Shown here in pieces: positions 15,896-24,284 of a stretch of 34,482 bases of DNA. Source of the DNA: Candidatus Omnitrophota bacterium (lineage in GTDB: Bacteria > Omnitrophota > Gorgyraeia > Zapsychrales > Fredricksoniimonadaceae). The notes under the pieces were generated by a model that saw only the letters and a program-made list of their open reading frames with translations, made no database searches and had not been told where the DNA came from. Made by a program: the position numbers and the translations under genes. The stretch covers positions 1 through 34,482 of the forward strand of contig CAJARJ010000004.1 in NCBI GenBank assembly GCA_903944345.1, given 5' to 3'. Within the stretch, counting starts at the first letter, position 1. Every line of letters begins with the position of its first letter.

Positions 15896-17779
15896 ATGGG
15901 TAAGATATACGGCTGTATTGTGATCGGCAGTGGTCACGCCGGAGTTGAAGCGGCACTTTTATGCGCCCGCATGGGCGTCTCAACCGTGATGGTCAACTTT
16001 TCGTTTGATACGATCGGACTGATGAGCTGCAACCCTGCTATCGGCGGAGTCGGTAAAGGTCAGCTGGTGCGTGAGGTGGATATTCTCGGCGGCGAAATGG
16101 GGCGTGCGGCTGACCAGACCGGAATACAGTTTCGTCAGCTGAATGCCGGTAAAGGCCAGGCAGTGCGTTCGTCCCGGGTGCAGGCTGACCGGACACGGTA
16201 CAAGCAGTATATGCAAAAACGTGTTTTGGAGCAGGAAGGGCTGGAATTTTGTGCGGGAGAAGTTGAAGCACTGGAATCCGTGAGTGGCAAGATAACGGGT
16301 GTTCGTCTTGCTGATGGAAATTTTCTGCTGGCTTCTCAGGTGATCGTGACGGCAGGAACTTTTCTGAACGGTCGATTGCATATTGGCCCTTCGATTACTC
16401 CGGGGGGAAGGATTTCCGAACCGCCGTCCTTGAAGCTGGCTGCAAGCCTGCAGTCTCTGGGGTTTAACCTCAGGAATTTCAAGACCGGAACTCCACCCCG
16501 CCTGGATGGGCGAACTATTGATTATGCCTGCATGCAAAGGCAGGATTCGGACAGTCCGCCGCTGCCTTTTTCTTTTCGTACAAAAACTATTGCTTCGGAC
16601 CGGTTTCTTTTGCCTTGCTGGATTACCCGGACTACGGAACATACCCATGAGATTATCCGGAAAAATTTTCATCTTTCCCCGATGTACTCCGGGCAGATTG
16701 ATGCAACCGGTGTTCGTTACTGCCCTTCGATCGAGGACAAGCTAAAGAAGTTTGGCGAGCGGGAGAGCCATCATGTTTTTCTTGAGCCGGATGGAATAGA
16801 TACTCCGGTGATTTATCCTAACGGGGTTTCTACGGGGCTGCCGGCGGCGGTTCAGGAAGCCTTTATACGGACTATTCCGGGACTGGAGCGGGTAGAATTT
16901 GTCCAGTATGGGTATTCGATTGAACATGCCGTGATCGATGCCCGGGAGCTTTCTCCGACGCTTGAGTCCCGCAGGGTCAAGGGGCTGTTTTTTGCCGGCC
17001 AGCTGAACGGCACGACAGGCTATGAAGAAGCTGCGGCACAAGGGGCCATAGCCGGGATCAATGCGGCCCTGCGGCATAAGGGCGAGCTACCGTTTGTTCT
17101 GGGCCGGGACGAGGCTTACGCAGGGGTTTTAATTGATGATTTGGTGACCAAAGGGACTAATGAGCCGTATCGCATGTTCACTTCCAGAGTGGAACACCGG
17201 TTGTTGGTGCGGGAAGATAATACGGACGAGCGCCTCTCACAGTATGCGTTTCGTATGGGGTTGATGTCTGAGAGCGAATTTGCAGCGATCAACCGCAAGT
17301 ATGAACAGGTGCGGCGCACTCGCGTCAGATTAAGAGAAGTAGCGGTTTCGGCACAGGAGCTTAATCCGGTTCTTGAGGCCGCCGGCTCAGCGGTGGTGAC
17401 CCGTAAAAGCGTGCTGGAAGATATTTTGCGGCGACCGGCTGTTTTCTGGGCTCAGCTGGCCGGCCTCGATCCGCAATTGCAGGAGGTCGATGCTGCAGTT
17501 GCCGCCCGGGTGGAATATGATGTCAAATACGAAGGTTTTATCGAGCGGCAGAAAAAAGAACTGGAGAAATTCCGGCATCTGGAAAATATTCGTATTCCGG
17601 AAGAGTTTGATTATGCCGCGGTGCATTCTATATCGCATGAAGTGCGCCAAAAATTGGAGGCCCAGCGGCCGCAGACGCTGGGGCAGGCTCAGCGTATCTC
17701 CGGAGTTACTCCGGCGGCGATTGCGGTTTTGATGATCAGTCTGAAAAAATACTTTGATCTTCATCGAAAAGAGGAATGA
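15896..17779 (+). CDS. mnmG: tRNA uridine-5-carboxymethylaminomethyl modification enzyme MnmG
   Basis: This 627-residue FAD enzyme works with MnmE to install the cmnm5 group on wobble uridine 34 of several tRNAs. The N-terminal FAD-binding GSGHAGVEAA (residues 11-20) is the family signature, with serine in the usual second glycine position. NPAIGGVGKGQLVREVD, GTFLNGRLHIG, the central EEAAAQG and GTNEPYRMFTSRVEHRL all match MnmG. The C-terminal helical region that binds tRNA is complete (YEGFIERQ, ISGVTPAAIAVLM). The length is typical. The gene starts about 28 bases after the LacI-type gene with only a weak AGAAAG site. The next gene overlaps by four bases. mnmE is not in the window. Confidence 0.97.
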   Translation: MGKIYGCIVIGSGHAGVEAALLCARMGVSTVMVNFSFDTIGLMSCNPAIGGVGKGQLVREVDILGGEMGRAADQTGIQFRQLNAGKGQAVRSSRVQADRTRYKQYMQKRVLEQEGLEFCAGEVEALESVSGKITGVRLADGNFLLASQVIVTAGTFLNGRLHIGPSITPGGRISEPPSLKLAASLQSLGFNLRNFKTGTPPRLDGRTIDYACMQRQDSDSPPLPFSFRTKTIASDRFLLPCWITRTTEHTHEIIRKNFHLSPMYSGQIDATGVRYCPSIEDKLKKFGERESHHVFLEPDGIDTPVIYPNGVSTGLPAAVQEAFIRTIPGLERVEFVQYGYSIEHAVIDARELSPTLESRRVKGLFFAGQLNGTTGYEEAAAQGAIAGINAALRHKGELPFVLGRDEAYAGVLIDDLVTKGTNEPYRMFTSRVEHRLLVREDNTDERLSQYAFRMGLMSESEFAAINRKYEQVRRTRVRLREVAVSAQELNPVLEAAGSAVVTRKSVLEDILRRPAVFWAQLAGLDPQLQEVDAAVAARVEYDVKYEGFIERQKKELEKFRHLENIRIPEEFDYAAVHSISHEVRQKLEAQRPQTLGQAQRISGVTPAAIAVLMISLKKYFDLHRKEE

Positions 17780-18450
17780 TGCCGCGCAGGAAGTTTCTTT
17801 TTTTGGTCGGTCTTGCCGGATTGCTGCTTTTATCTTTTGTGCTGGCTCGTCTATTTACACGGTCGGGCAATGTTGTAGAATCCTTTTTTATGCATTCGCA
17901 TCCGGGATTGGCGGCGCCGGTTTTCTTTGTTGTTTTTATCCTTTCGTCTTTTATTATTCTTGATATCAAGGACATTCTCAAGATTGCAGCCGCACTGGCT
18001 TTCGGGGCCACGGGCAGTGCCTTACTGATCTGGCTGGCGGAGCTGGTCAATTGTTGGCTGTTGTTTCATCTGGCGCGCCGCTATGGCCGGGAGTGGGTCG
18101 AGCAAAGATTTGGAGTGCGTGAAAAACATTTGTCCTGGGTCAAGCGGTTCTATTCGACGGGAGCGATATTTGTGTTGCGAAGCCTGCCGGTTTTTCCTTA
18201 CCGGATTCTGGATGTTGCCTATGGGCTTTCGGAGCTTTCTTTCCGGAAATATTTTGTGATATCCGCTTTGTCCTCGCCGATAAGGATATTCTGGCTGCAA
18301 TTTATTTTGGCGGCCATGGGCGCGGCGGTTTTTGATCAGCAGAAGATGACGCAGTATTTGCAGGCCAATCCGGACTTATTGAAGGCAAGCCTGGCTTATC
18401 TTCTGGTAAGTCTGGTTGCGGCTTTTGTTGTCGGTAAAAGACTGAAGTAA
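17776..18450 (+). CDS. TVP38/TMEM64 (VTT-domain) membrane protein
   Basis: This 224-residue integral membrane protein belongs to the TVP38/TMEM64 or DedA-like VTT group. In bacteria these proteins are linked to lipid transport and envelope homeostasis, but the exact substrate is often unclear. The signature region is present: a GATGSALLIWLAE segment, then HLARRYGREWVEQ, and RSLPVFPYRILDVAYGLSELSF with its characteristic R-x2-P-x2-P. About five hydrophobic segments are visible. The ATG overlaps the mnmG stop as ATGA, and a second ATG follows immediately; AGAGGA fits the second (17779) slightly better. It is probably the second gene of the mnmG transcript. Confidence 0.85.
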   Translation: MMPRRKFLFLVGLAGLLLLSFVLARLFTRSGNVVESFFMHSHPGLAAPVFFVVFILSSFIILDIKDILKIAAALAFGATGSALLIWLAELVNCWLLFHLARRYGREWVEQRFGVREKHLSWVKRFYSTGAIFVLRSLPVFPYRILDVAYGLSELSFRKYFVISALSSPIRIFWLQFILAAMGAAVFDQQKMTQYLQANPDLLKASLAYLLVSLVAAFVVGKRLK

Positions 18451-18487
18451 TCTTGTTTTGGAATAACGGAAAACCAAGGAGCGAGAC

Positions 18488-18670
18488 ATGTTTGGAATAG
18501 GACTTCCGGAAGCGCTGGTGATTGTTTTTATTGCTCTTTTGCTTTTTGGGGCCGAGCGTTTGCCCGGAGCTGCCCGGGCTATGGGGAGGGCTGTGGAGGA
18601 ATTCAAGAAAGGGCTGCGGGAACCCTCGGCGTTTGTTCCGGCTGCAGATGATGCCCGGGACAACAAATGA
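18488..18670 (+). CDS. tatA: Sec-independent protein translocase subunit TatA
   Basis: This 60-residue protein has the TatA/E layout: a short N-terminus, one membrane helix (LPEALVIVFIALLLFG), the hinge FGAERLPGAARAMG and an amphipathic helix (RAVEEFKKGL). TatA oligomerises to open the path for folded proteins with twin-arginine signals. AAGGAG six bases before the ATG is an excellent ribosome site. The stop overlaps the tatC start. No separate tatB is seen, so a minimal TatA-TatC system is likely. Confidence 0.95.
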   Translation: MFGIGLPEALVIVFIALLLFGAERLPGAARAMGRAVEEFKKGLREPSAFVPAADDARDNK

Positions 18671-19404
18671 CGCCTCGCTATTCCGGTGAGTTACCGCAGA
18701 TGGATTTTATCGGGCATCTGGCCGAGTTGCGCCGGCGGGTTTTGATCAGCCTGTTCTTTTTTACATGTATTGGTGCGGCCTTGTTTTCGCAAGGGGCAGC
18801 GCTGGTTGCGGGGCTCGCCGCTCCGGTGCAGGGCGTTAGCCAAGGGTTTATTTTTATTGATCCCCTTGAGGCTTTTGGAGCACAGTTCCGGGTTGTAGTT
18901 TTGGGCGCGTTCTTTGTTTCTTTACCGGTTATCCTCTGGCAAGCCTGGTGTTTCTTGTCTCCGGCTTTATTTGTGCCGCTTCGGCGAGAGCTATTTTTCT
19001 GGCTGGCTGGAGCTTTGGGTTGTTTTTATGGCGGAATTGTATTTGCCTATAAAGTTTTTCTTCCTGTGGCGGCAGGATTCCTCTTGCAATTTGGCGCACA
19101 GATTGCCCGGCCGCAAATCAGTATATCCGCATATGTTTCGTTTGCTTCCTTTCTGCTTCTGGCGGGAGGTTTTATTTTTCTGTTGCCTGTAGCCATCGCC
19201 ATGCTGAGCAAGGTAGGGATAGTGAGTCCCCGGCAATTGTCCGCTTTTCGCAAATACGCTTGGCTTTTCCTGGTGGTGATCGCAGCCGTGGCCTCGCCCA
19301 CGCAGGATGTTTTTAATCTGTTTCTTTTGGCCCTGCCGATGATTATTTTTTACGAGCTGGGAATTATTCTTTCCCGCCTGAGCAGGCGAAGAAAGAAAGA
19401 GTGA
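18667..19404 (+). CDS. tatC: Sec-independent protein translocase subunit TatC
   Basis: This 245-residue inner-membrane protein is the twin-arginine signal receptor. The N-terminal DFIGHLAELRRR is the TatC signature, followed by six membrane segments. The conserved SPTQDVFN precedes the last helices, and the loop WQAWCFLSPAL is also typical. It overlaps tatA by four bases (ATGA), so the two are translationally coupled. The gene ends 13 bases before the end of thiH on the opposite strand, with no terminator visible between them. Twin-arginine substrates are not obvious among the exported proteins in this window. Confidence 0.96.
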   Translation: MTPRYSGELPQMDFIGHLAELRRRVLISLFFFTCIGAALFSQGAALVAGLAAPVQGVSQGFIFIDPLEAFGAQFRVVVLGAFFVSLPVILWQAWCFLSPALFVPLRRELFFWLAGALGCFYGGIVFAYKVFLPVAAGFLLQFGAQIARPQISISAYVSFASFLLLAGGFIFLLPVAIAMLSKVGIVSPRQLSAFRKYAWLFLVVIAAVASPTQDVFNLFLLALPMIIFYELGIILSRLSRRRKKE

Positions 19405-19417
19405 CCCCGGAAAGGTT

Positions 19418-20446
19418 TCAGGTATTGGCGATCCGGCGCCAGTCGGTAAAGACCGGGTCGAAGCCGTGATCCCGCAGATAGCCCAGGGTTTCTTCTGCGT
19501 CACGTTCGTCGGCAATATCAAACTGCGGGGCATTTTCGCGGGAGCCTTCCAGGTAACCTCCGACGGTGGTTCGGGAACCGACTGATATGCGCGAGACGGC
19601 AATTTCCAGGGCCCGGTTGCGGAATTCTGCTGATTCGCGGGTGGACAGATTGATGCCTGTGCGCGGAAAAAGCAGACGGGTCAGGCAGAGGATTTTGACC
19701 AGGGTCGTGTCATCGACGGCTGTTCCGGCAAAGTTTTGGCTGTTGATGGTGCGTAGCCGGGGAAAAGACAGGCTGTATTCGACCCCCGGAAAAGATTGCT
19801 CCATTTCCCGCAGATGGCTGTAGAGGGCGTACAGGTCTTCGGCCAGAGGCCCGAGTCCCAATAAAATGCCCAGTGAAATCTGGCGCATCCCTGCGTGTGC
19901 GATACGGGCAGGGGCATTGCGGCGGAAGTCGTAGTCAGTCTTTTGTCCGGCCAGATGAACTTCCCGATAGCGTGAGCGGTCATAGGTTTCCTGGTAAATG
20001 GTTATGCCGTCCGCTCCTTCCAGATAAAGTTCCCGGTAGCCATCGTTGCTCAAAGGATAGATTTCCAGCGTTATCCCCTGAAAGTATTTTTTAGCCAGTC
20101 TGATTGCGTTTTTGAGGTAGTCCAGCGGTGTCGCTTGCGGAGATTCTCCGGTCAGCAAAAGAATGTTTTGTATTCCGGTTGCGGCAATGGCCCTCATTTC
20201 CCGGTCGGTTTCTTCGGCGGAGAGTTTGACCCGCTTGATCGGATGATGGCTGTGGAATCCGCAATACACGCAGTGGCTGGAACAGTAATTGGAAAGATAA
20301 AGCGGAGTATAGAGTCCGATCGCGCGGCCAAAATACTGACGTGTGGCTTTGCGGGCCGCCTGGGCCAGGCTTTCCAGTTGTTGCACATTCTGGTTTTCGA
20401 GCAGGTTCTGGATGGACGCGGGGGATATGGGCATTGCGGCGGGCAT
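19418..20446 (-). CDS. thiH: 2-iminoacetate synthase ThiH (tyrosine lyase)
   Basis: This 342-residue radical SAM enzyme cleaves tyrosine to dehydroglycine and p-cresol, supplying the glycine-derived part of the thiamine thiazole ring. The iron-sulfur site is C55-x3-C59-x2-C62 in NYCSSHCVYCGFH. LLLTGESP, IYPLSNDGYRELYLEG and YQETYD are typical of ThiH rather than of the related HydG or biotin synthase. It is somewhat shorter than the E. coli protein (377 residues) at the N-terminus. The start is chosen at the ATG nine bases after thiG; another ATG lies four codons downstream. The oxygen-sensitive ThiH route, rather than ThiO, fits an anaerobic lifestyle. Confidence 0.94.
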   Translation of the reverse strand: MPAAMPISPASIQNLLENQNVQQLESLAQAARKATRQYFGRAIGLYTPLYLSNYCSSHCVYCGFHSHHPIKRVKLSAEETDREMRAIAATGIQNILLLTGESPQATPLDYLKNAIRLAKKYFQGITLEIYPLSNDGYRELYLEGADGITIYQETYDRSRYREVHLAGQKTDYDFRRNAPARIAHAGMRQISLGILLGLGPLAEDLYALYSHLREMEQSFPGVEYSLSFPRLRTINSQNFAGTAVDDTTLVKILCLTRLLFPRTGINLSTRESAEFRNRALEIAVSRISVGSRTTVGGYLEGSRENAPQFDIADERDAEETLGYLRDHGFDPVFTDWRRIANT

Positions 20447-20455
20447 GGTGCGGTT

Positions 20456-21226
20456 TCAGGGGTGAAGAAAACCGGTCAGAGGAGAAGATGCCTGCGCCTG
20501 TTCACGTTTCTCAGGCAGGCCGCTCAGAAAGGCTTCACGCCCGGCGGTAACGGCACGGGCGAAAGCCTGGGCCAGAAGAGGAGGATTATCGGCGATAGCA
20601 ATTGCGGTATTGACAAGAACTGCGGCGGCCCCCATCTCCATAGCCTCGCAGGCCTGGGAGGGGGCGCCGATACCGGCATCGACAATAACCGGCAAAGGAA
20701 TTTCTTCGATGAGCACGCGAATAAAGTCGCGGGTGCGCAGGCCCTGGTTAGATCCGATAAAGGAACCCAGCGGCATGACTGCCGCGGCACCGGCCGCCAC
20801 CAGTTGTCGCGCGGTATAAAGATCTGGCGAGATATAAGGCAGGACGTTAAAGCCCTCGGCGGCAAGAATTTGTGTTGCCAGGACTGTTTCGGCATTGTCC
20901 GGTAAAAGATATTTGGAATCATTAATCACTTCAATTTTGACCCACGAGCCATACCCAGCAGCCCGGGCCAGGTGGGCGATACGCACGGCCTCTTCGGCGG
21001 TTCGCGCACCCGAGGTGTTGGTCAGAAGGGTTATGCCTTCGGGAATATATTCCAGGATATTATCCTGATGGCGTTCGGGGTCAATCCGGCGCAAGGCAAC
21101 CGTGACAATTTTTGTGCCGGAGGCAAGGATGCTGGTTTTCAGATCGGCTTTGTTGGGAAACTTTCCGGTGCCCAGAAGGAATCGGGAGGAAAATTCTTTG
21201 CCGGCCAGGAGCAAGGAGTCGGACAT
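20456..21226 (-). CDS. thiG: thiazole synthase ThiG
   Basis: This 256-residue TIM-barrel enzyme condenses deoxyxylulose 5-phosphate, dehydroglycine and ThiS-thiocarboxylate into the thiazole phosphate of thiamine. K97 in WVKIEV is the Schiff-base lysine. [10 protein letters not shown] at the start, [15 protein letters not shown] and the phosphate-binding [13 protein letters not shown] are all conserved. The length is normal. It lies four bases after thiS and nine before thiH on the same strand, the standard S-G-H order. The genes for ThiF, ThiC, ThiD and ThiE are not in the window. Confidence 0.97.
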   Translation of the reverse strand: MSDSLLLAGKEFSSRFLLGTGKFPNKADLKTSILASGTKIVTVALRRIDPERHQDNILEYIPEGITLLTNTSGARTAEEAVRIAHLARAAGYGSWVKIEVINDSKYLLPDNAETVLATQILAAEGFNVLPYISPDLYTARQLVAAGAAAVMPLGSFIGSNQGLRTRDFIRVLIEEIPLPVIVDAGIGAPSQACEAMEMGAAAVLVNTAIAIADNPPLLAQAFARAVTAGREAFLSGLPEKREQAQASSPLTGFLHP

Positions 21227-21230
21227 AAGC

Positions 21231-21431
21231 TTAGCCGCCTCCTACAAAGGTCAGCAGCTCAACCGAGTCTCCCTCTTTCAGGGCGATGCGGGGCCATTGT
21301 TCGCGGGCGATAATGGCTTTGTTAAGTTCCGCAACCAGTCTTTCCGGAGGATGTCCGGTCTGGCACGCCAGCTCGATCAAAGTCGTTCCGTCGGCAACAG
21401 GTTTATCTTGTCCGTTTAGAGTGATAAGCAT
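21231..21431 (-). CDS. thiS: sulfur carrier protein ThiS
   Basis: This 66-residue ubiquitin-like sulfur carrier ends in the required diglycine (VGGG), which is adenylated and converted to thiocarboxylate. The [17 protein letters not shown] opening is typical of ThiS. It heads the thiSGH operon. There is almost no ribosome site before the ATG, and the likely promoter lies so close that the mRNA may be nearly leaderless. No thiamine-pyrophosphate riboswitch was recognised upstream. Confidence 0.93.
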   Translation of the reverse strand: MLITLNGQDKPVADGTTLIELACQTGHPPERLVAELNKAIIAREQWPRIALKEGDSVELLTFVGGG

Positions 21432-21440
21432 GATTAGGTC

Positions 21441-21469
21441 ATCTTACGGCAGCGGCGGGCAGAAATCAA
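21441..21469 (-). promoter_or_regulatory. possible promoter of the thiSGH operon
   Basis: On the minus strand, TTGATT (21469-21464) and TAAGAT (21446-21441) are 17 bases apart. Transcription would start only a few bases before the thiS ATG at 21431. Confidence 0.35.
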
Positions 21470-21515
21470 GCGTTTCGTACTGTCCTATTTTCGGGGTATT
21501 TTGTTTTGAAGTGAA

Positions 21516-21544
21516 TTGGCAGGCGGTTAAGTTGGTGCTAGGAT
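21516..21544 (+). promoter_or_regulatory. promoter of the SPFH gene with extended -10
   Basis: TTGGCA at 21516-21521 is followed after 17 bases by TAGGAT at 21539-21544 preceded by TGC. The TGCTAGGAT core resembles those before comEA and the zinc-ribbon gene. The leader is about 75 bases and ends in a near-perfect AAGGAGGT ribosome site at 21617-21624. Confidence 0.5.
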
Positions 21545-21628
21545 AACTTGTCCCGGAGGGCCTTTCGCAAGGAGGGCACAAGAGGATATGGGGCAATCTA
21601 GCGATTTATTCAAATCAAGGAGGTTTTT

Positions 21629-22510
21629 ATGTCGGCAGGAATATTCTGGATCGCTCTTTATGTCGCGCTCATGATTTTCTTTTTGGGAATCCGCATTGTT
21701 CGCCCGACCCAGCGGGGCTTGATTGAACGATTCGGGAGATATAACCGGTTTGGTGTGCCCGGGTTTAACTGGATCATTCCTATGGTGGAAAATATCTATC
21801 TGCTTAACGTCACCGAACAGATGATTGAAGCCAATCCGCAGGAAATTATCACCAATGACAATCTTAACGCGAAAGTGGACGCCCAGGTGTATTTCAAGAT
21901 TCGTCCTGACGAGCAGAGTGTCAAGAACGCGGTTTACAATGTCCAGAACTGCCAGTACCAGATTGTGAATCTGGCGCGGACGACCCTGCGCAATATTATC
22001 GGCACCATGACGCTTAAGTCTGCCAACAGCGAGCGGGGAAAGATTAATGCCGACCTGCACGCGGTTCTTTTGCGGGAAACCGAGAGCTGGGGAATCCAGA
22101 TCGTGCGTACGGAACTAAAGGAAATCGATCCGCCCAAGGATGTGCAGGACACGATGAACAAGGTGGTCAAAGCCGAGAATGAAAAGATTGCGGCTATCGA
22201 TTTTGCCACCGCCAGAGAGACGGAGGCTGATGGACAGAAGCGTGCCGAGATCAAGAAAGCAGAAGGTATCAAGCAAGCCAGGATTCTTGCCGCCGAGGGT
22301 GAAGCCGAGGCGATCCGTCTGGTCAATGAAGCTGCCGAGAAATATTTTACCGGCAATGCCCAGCTGCTGCGTCGGTTGGAAATGGTCGAGAATGCGCTTA
22401 AGGACAATGCCAAGATTGTGGTGCCTACAGGCAGCGATCTGGTCAATGTGGTCGGTGAAATGGCCGGTATTGCGCCGCTAAGAATGCCGGAAAAGAAAGA
22501 TCGCGCCTGA
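21629..22510 (+). CDS. stomatin/prohibitin-like SPFH membrane protein
   Basis: This 293-residue protein has one N-terminal membrane anchor (about residues 5-23), an SPFH domain (RPTQRGLIERFGRYNR through TELKEIDPP) and a coiled-coil C-terminal part rich in A, E and K (EADGQKRAEIKKAEG and AEGEAEAIR). It is closest in layout to slipin/QmcA-type proteins, which form large membrane rings or microdomains and modulate proteases and membrane order. Slipins often pair with an NfeD protein, but none is adjacent; the next gene is a DUF4139-type secreted protein about 65 bases downstream. The ribosome site is very strong. The biological target is unknown. Confidence 0.9.
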   Translation: MSAGIFWIALYVALMIFFLGIRIVRPTQRGLIERFGRYNRFGVPGFNWIIPMVENIYLLNVTEQMIEANPQEIITNDNLNAKVDAQVYFKIRPDEQSVKNAVYNVQNCQYQIVNLARTTLRNIIGTMTLKSANSERGKINADLHAVLLRETESWGIQIVRTELKEIDPPKDVQDTMNKVVKAENEKIAAIDFATARETEADGQKRAEIKKAEGIKQARILAAEGEAEAIRLVNEAAEKYFTGNAQLLRRLEMVENALKDNAKIVVPTGSDLVNVVGEMAGIAPLRMPEKKDRA

Positions 22511-22575
22511 GTTGAGGGCGACCAGTTCATGCAGGGCGCGACCATAAGTTGGACTGTCGATTAAAAGGGGAAGCT

Positions 22576-24012
22576 ATGATTAAAGGTGTGTGCGCGGCGA
22601 GTGTGCTGTTGTTTGTTTTCTTGGCGGCGGGAGTTCGCTCCGAAGAGATTATCAAAAGCAGCGGAGCTGACCAGTCTTCGGTCAGCCTGACGGTTTATAA
22701 TTCGAACGTCGGGCTGGTCAGGGAGGTTCGGCGACTGACGCTGCCGTCCGGTACCGGAGAGCTGCGGTTTATGGATGTGCCCTCGGGCATTATTCCGGAA
22801 ACTGTGCTGGCCCATTCCTTGACGGCCGCCGACAGGTTCAAGGTATTGGAACAGAACTACGAATACGATCTTATCAATCGCCGGCGACTGCTGGACAAAT
22901 ATGTTGGCAGGAGGCTCAAGATTGTGCCGTTTGATCAGTCTCAAGGCAAGGGCGATCCAGTCGAGGCGACACTGATTTCCAACAATGACGGTGAGATTTA
23001 TGATATCAACGGTGAAATTTTCCTGGGCCACCCCGGGGTGGCGGTCTTGCCGGATATCCCTGACAATCTGATTGCCAAGCCGACCTTGATGTGGCTGTTT
23101 GCCAACGAAACCCGGGAGCCGCAGGATATCGAGGTGGCCTATATGACCAACAATATTACCTGGCGGGCCGACTATGTTCTTTCTCTCGACAAGGAGGATC
23201 GCCTGGGAGACCTTGCCGGATGGGTCACTATAAATAATCAAAGCGGGGCCGCCTACACGGATGCGCGGCTGAAGCTGGTTGCCGGAACGCTCAATCGGGT
23301 ATCTTCCGAGGACAAGATGGAGAGCGTCCGCGCGGCAAAGTCACTTGCTTTCGCCGAGGTAGCCGATGCGGGTTTTCAGGAAGAATCTTTCTTCGAGTAT
23401 CATCTTTATGATCTGCAACGCAAGACAACCGTCAAGGATCGGCAGACCAAACAGATCAGCTTGCTCGAAGGTAAGGGAGTTCCGCTGCGCAAGGAATTTA
23501 TTATTGATAACGCCCAGAACTGGTGGTTCTGGCAGGCGTATTCCGAGCAGGAAGAGAACAAGCCGGTCAAGGTTGTGGTCAGTTTTCGCAACAGCGAGGC
23601 CGACCGTCTGGGGATGCCGCTGCCCGAGGGGATTATTCGTCTTTACAAGCAGGACAGTGCCGGAGGTTCCCAGTTTGTCGGGGAAGACCGTATTGAGCAT
23701 ACTCCCAAGGATGAAGAAGTTCGGATCAAGGTTGGCGAAGCTTTTGATGTGGTCTCACAACGGCGTCAGGTTAATTTCCAGAGGATATCCAACCGTACGA
23801 TTGAAACCTCGTGGGAGATCCGGATCAGGAATCACAAGAAAGAAGATGTTCTCGTGCAGGTGATTGAGCCGATTGCCGGGTATGCCGATTGGCAGATTCC
23901 GCAGGCGTCGTATCCTTACACCAAGGTTAATGCGGCTAATATTCGTTTTGAAGTTCCGGTGTCCCGGGATGGCGAGGCCATTCTGACGTATACGGCCCAG
24001 GTGACGCGCTAG
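22576..24012 (+). CDS. secreted DUF4139-domain protein
   Basis: This exported protein of about 478 residues starts at the ATG at 22576, which has AGGGGAA five bases upstream; an in-frame TTG at 22549 lacks a ribosome site. The signal peptide ends near GVRS. The mature part is beta-rich. Its opening VSLTVYNSNVGLVREVRRLTL, the central YMTNNITWRADYVL and the conserved NNQSGAAYTDARLKLVAG are typical of DUF4139 proteins, which have no established biochemical role. The end, FEVPVSRDGEAILTYTAQV, fits too. It follows the SPFH gene in the same direction and may share its transcript. Confidence 0.85.
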   Translation: MIKGVCAASVLLFVFLAAGVRSEEIIKSSGADQSSVSLTVYNSNVGLVREVRRLTLPSGTGELRFMDVPSGIIPETVLAHSLTAADRFKVLEQNYEYDLINRRRLLDKYVGRRLKIVPFDQSQGKGDPVEATLISNNDGEIYDINGEIFLGHPGVAVLPDIPDNLIAKPTLMWLFANETREPQDIEVAYMTNNITWRADYVLSLDKEDRLGDLAGWVTINNQSGAAYTDARLKLVAGTLNRVSSEDKMESVRAAKSLAFAEVADAGFQEESFFEYHLYDLQRKTTVKDRQTKQISLLEGKGVPLRKEFIIDNAQNWWFWQAYSEQEENKPVKVVVSFRNSEADRLGMPLPEGIIRLYKQDSAGGSQFVGEDRIEHTPKDEEVRIKVGEAFDVVSQRRQVNFQRISNRTIETSWEIRIRNHKKEDVLVQVIEPIAGYADWQIPQASYPYTKVNAANIRFEVPVSRDGEAILTYTAQVTR

Positions 24013-24033
24013 AGTGTCTGTCCCGGAGAGGCG

Positions 24034-24062
24034 TTCTAAAAATGTTTTTTATATGCTAGAAT
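24034..24062 (+). promoter_or_regulatory. possible extended -10 promoter before the zinc-ribbon and leuS genes
   Basis: TGC-TAGAAT (24054-24062) copies the TGCTAG-N-AT pattern of other promoters here; TTCTAA at 24034-24039 is a weak -35 at 17 bases. It overlaps the ATG at 24061, so if it is active the zinc-ribbon protein would have to start at the in-frame GTG at 24070. Confidence 0.3.
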
Positions 24063-24264
24063 GACAGCCGTGTCCGAGCGTATTTGCCCCCATTGCTGCA
24101 ATCCCATTTATGACGACGATGCTTTGTTGTGTCATTTCTGCGGCAATTCCGTCGGAACCGGCAGTAGCGGGGCCATGGGGCTTATGCGTGGGGCCGGGAT
24201 GAAGGTTTTTTTGACCGTGCTGGCGTGTCTGCTGGTGCTGGGGATGATTTTGCAGATGATCTGA
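24061..24264 (+). CDS. small zinc-ribbon protein with C-terminal membrane helix
   Basis: This protein of up to 67 residues has a zinc-ribbon knuckle pair, C9-P-H-C12 and C24-H-F-C27, and a hydrophobic tail (about residues 47-66) that would anchor it in the membrane with the ribbon in the cytoplasm. The start is uncertain: the ATG at 24061 has no ribosome site and overlaps a possible -10, and a GTG three codons later is the alternative. It lies 20 bases before leuS. No function is known for this arrangement. Confidence 0.65.
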   Translation: MTAVSERICPHCCNPIYDDDALLCHFCGNSVGTGSSGAMGLMRGAGMKVFLTVLACLLVLGMILQMI

Positions 24265-24284
24265 TAATTATTGAAAGGACAAGC

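Noticed and set aside
20135-20905. 256-codon open frame on the plus strand
   Set aside because: It is a shadow of thiG and thiH; both real products have catalytic residues in place.
21432-21628. thiamine-pyrophosphate riboswitch upstream of thiS
   Set aside because: The conserved CUGAGA and ACCUGAU blocks were not found on the minus strand.
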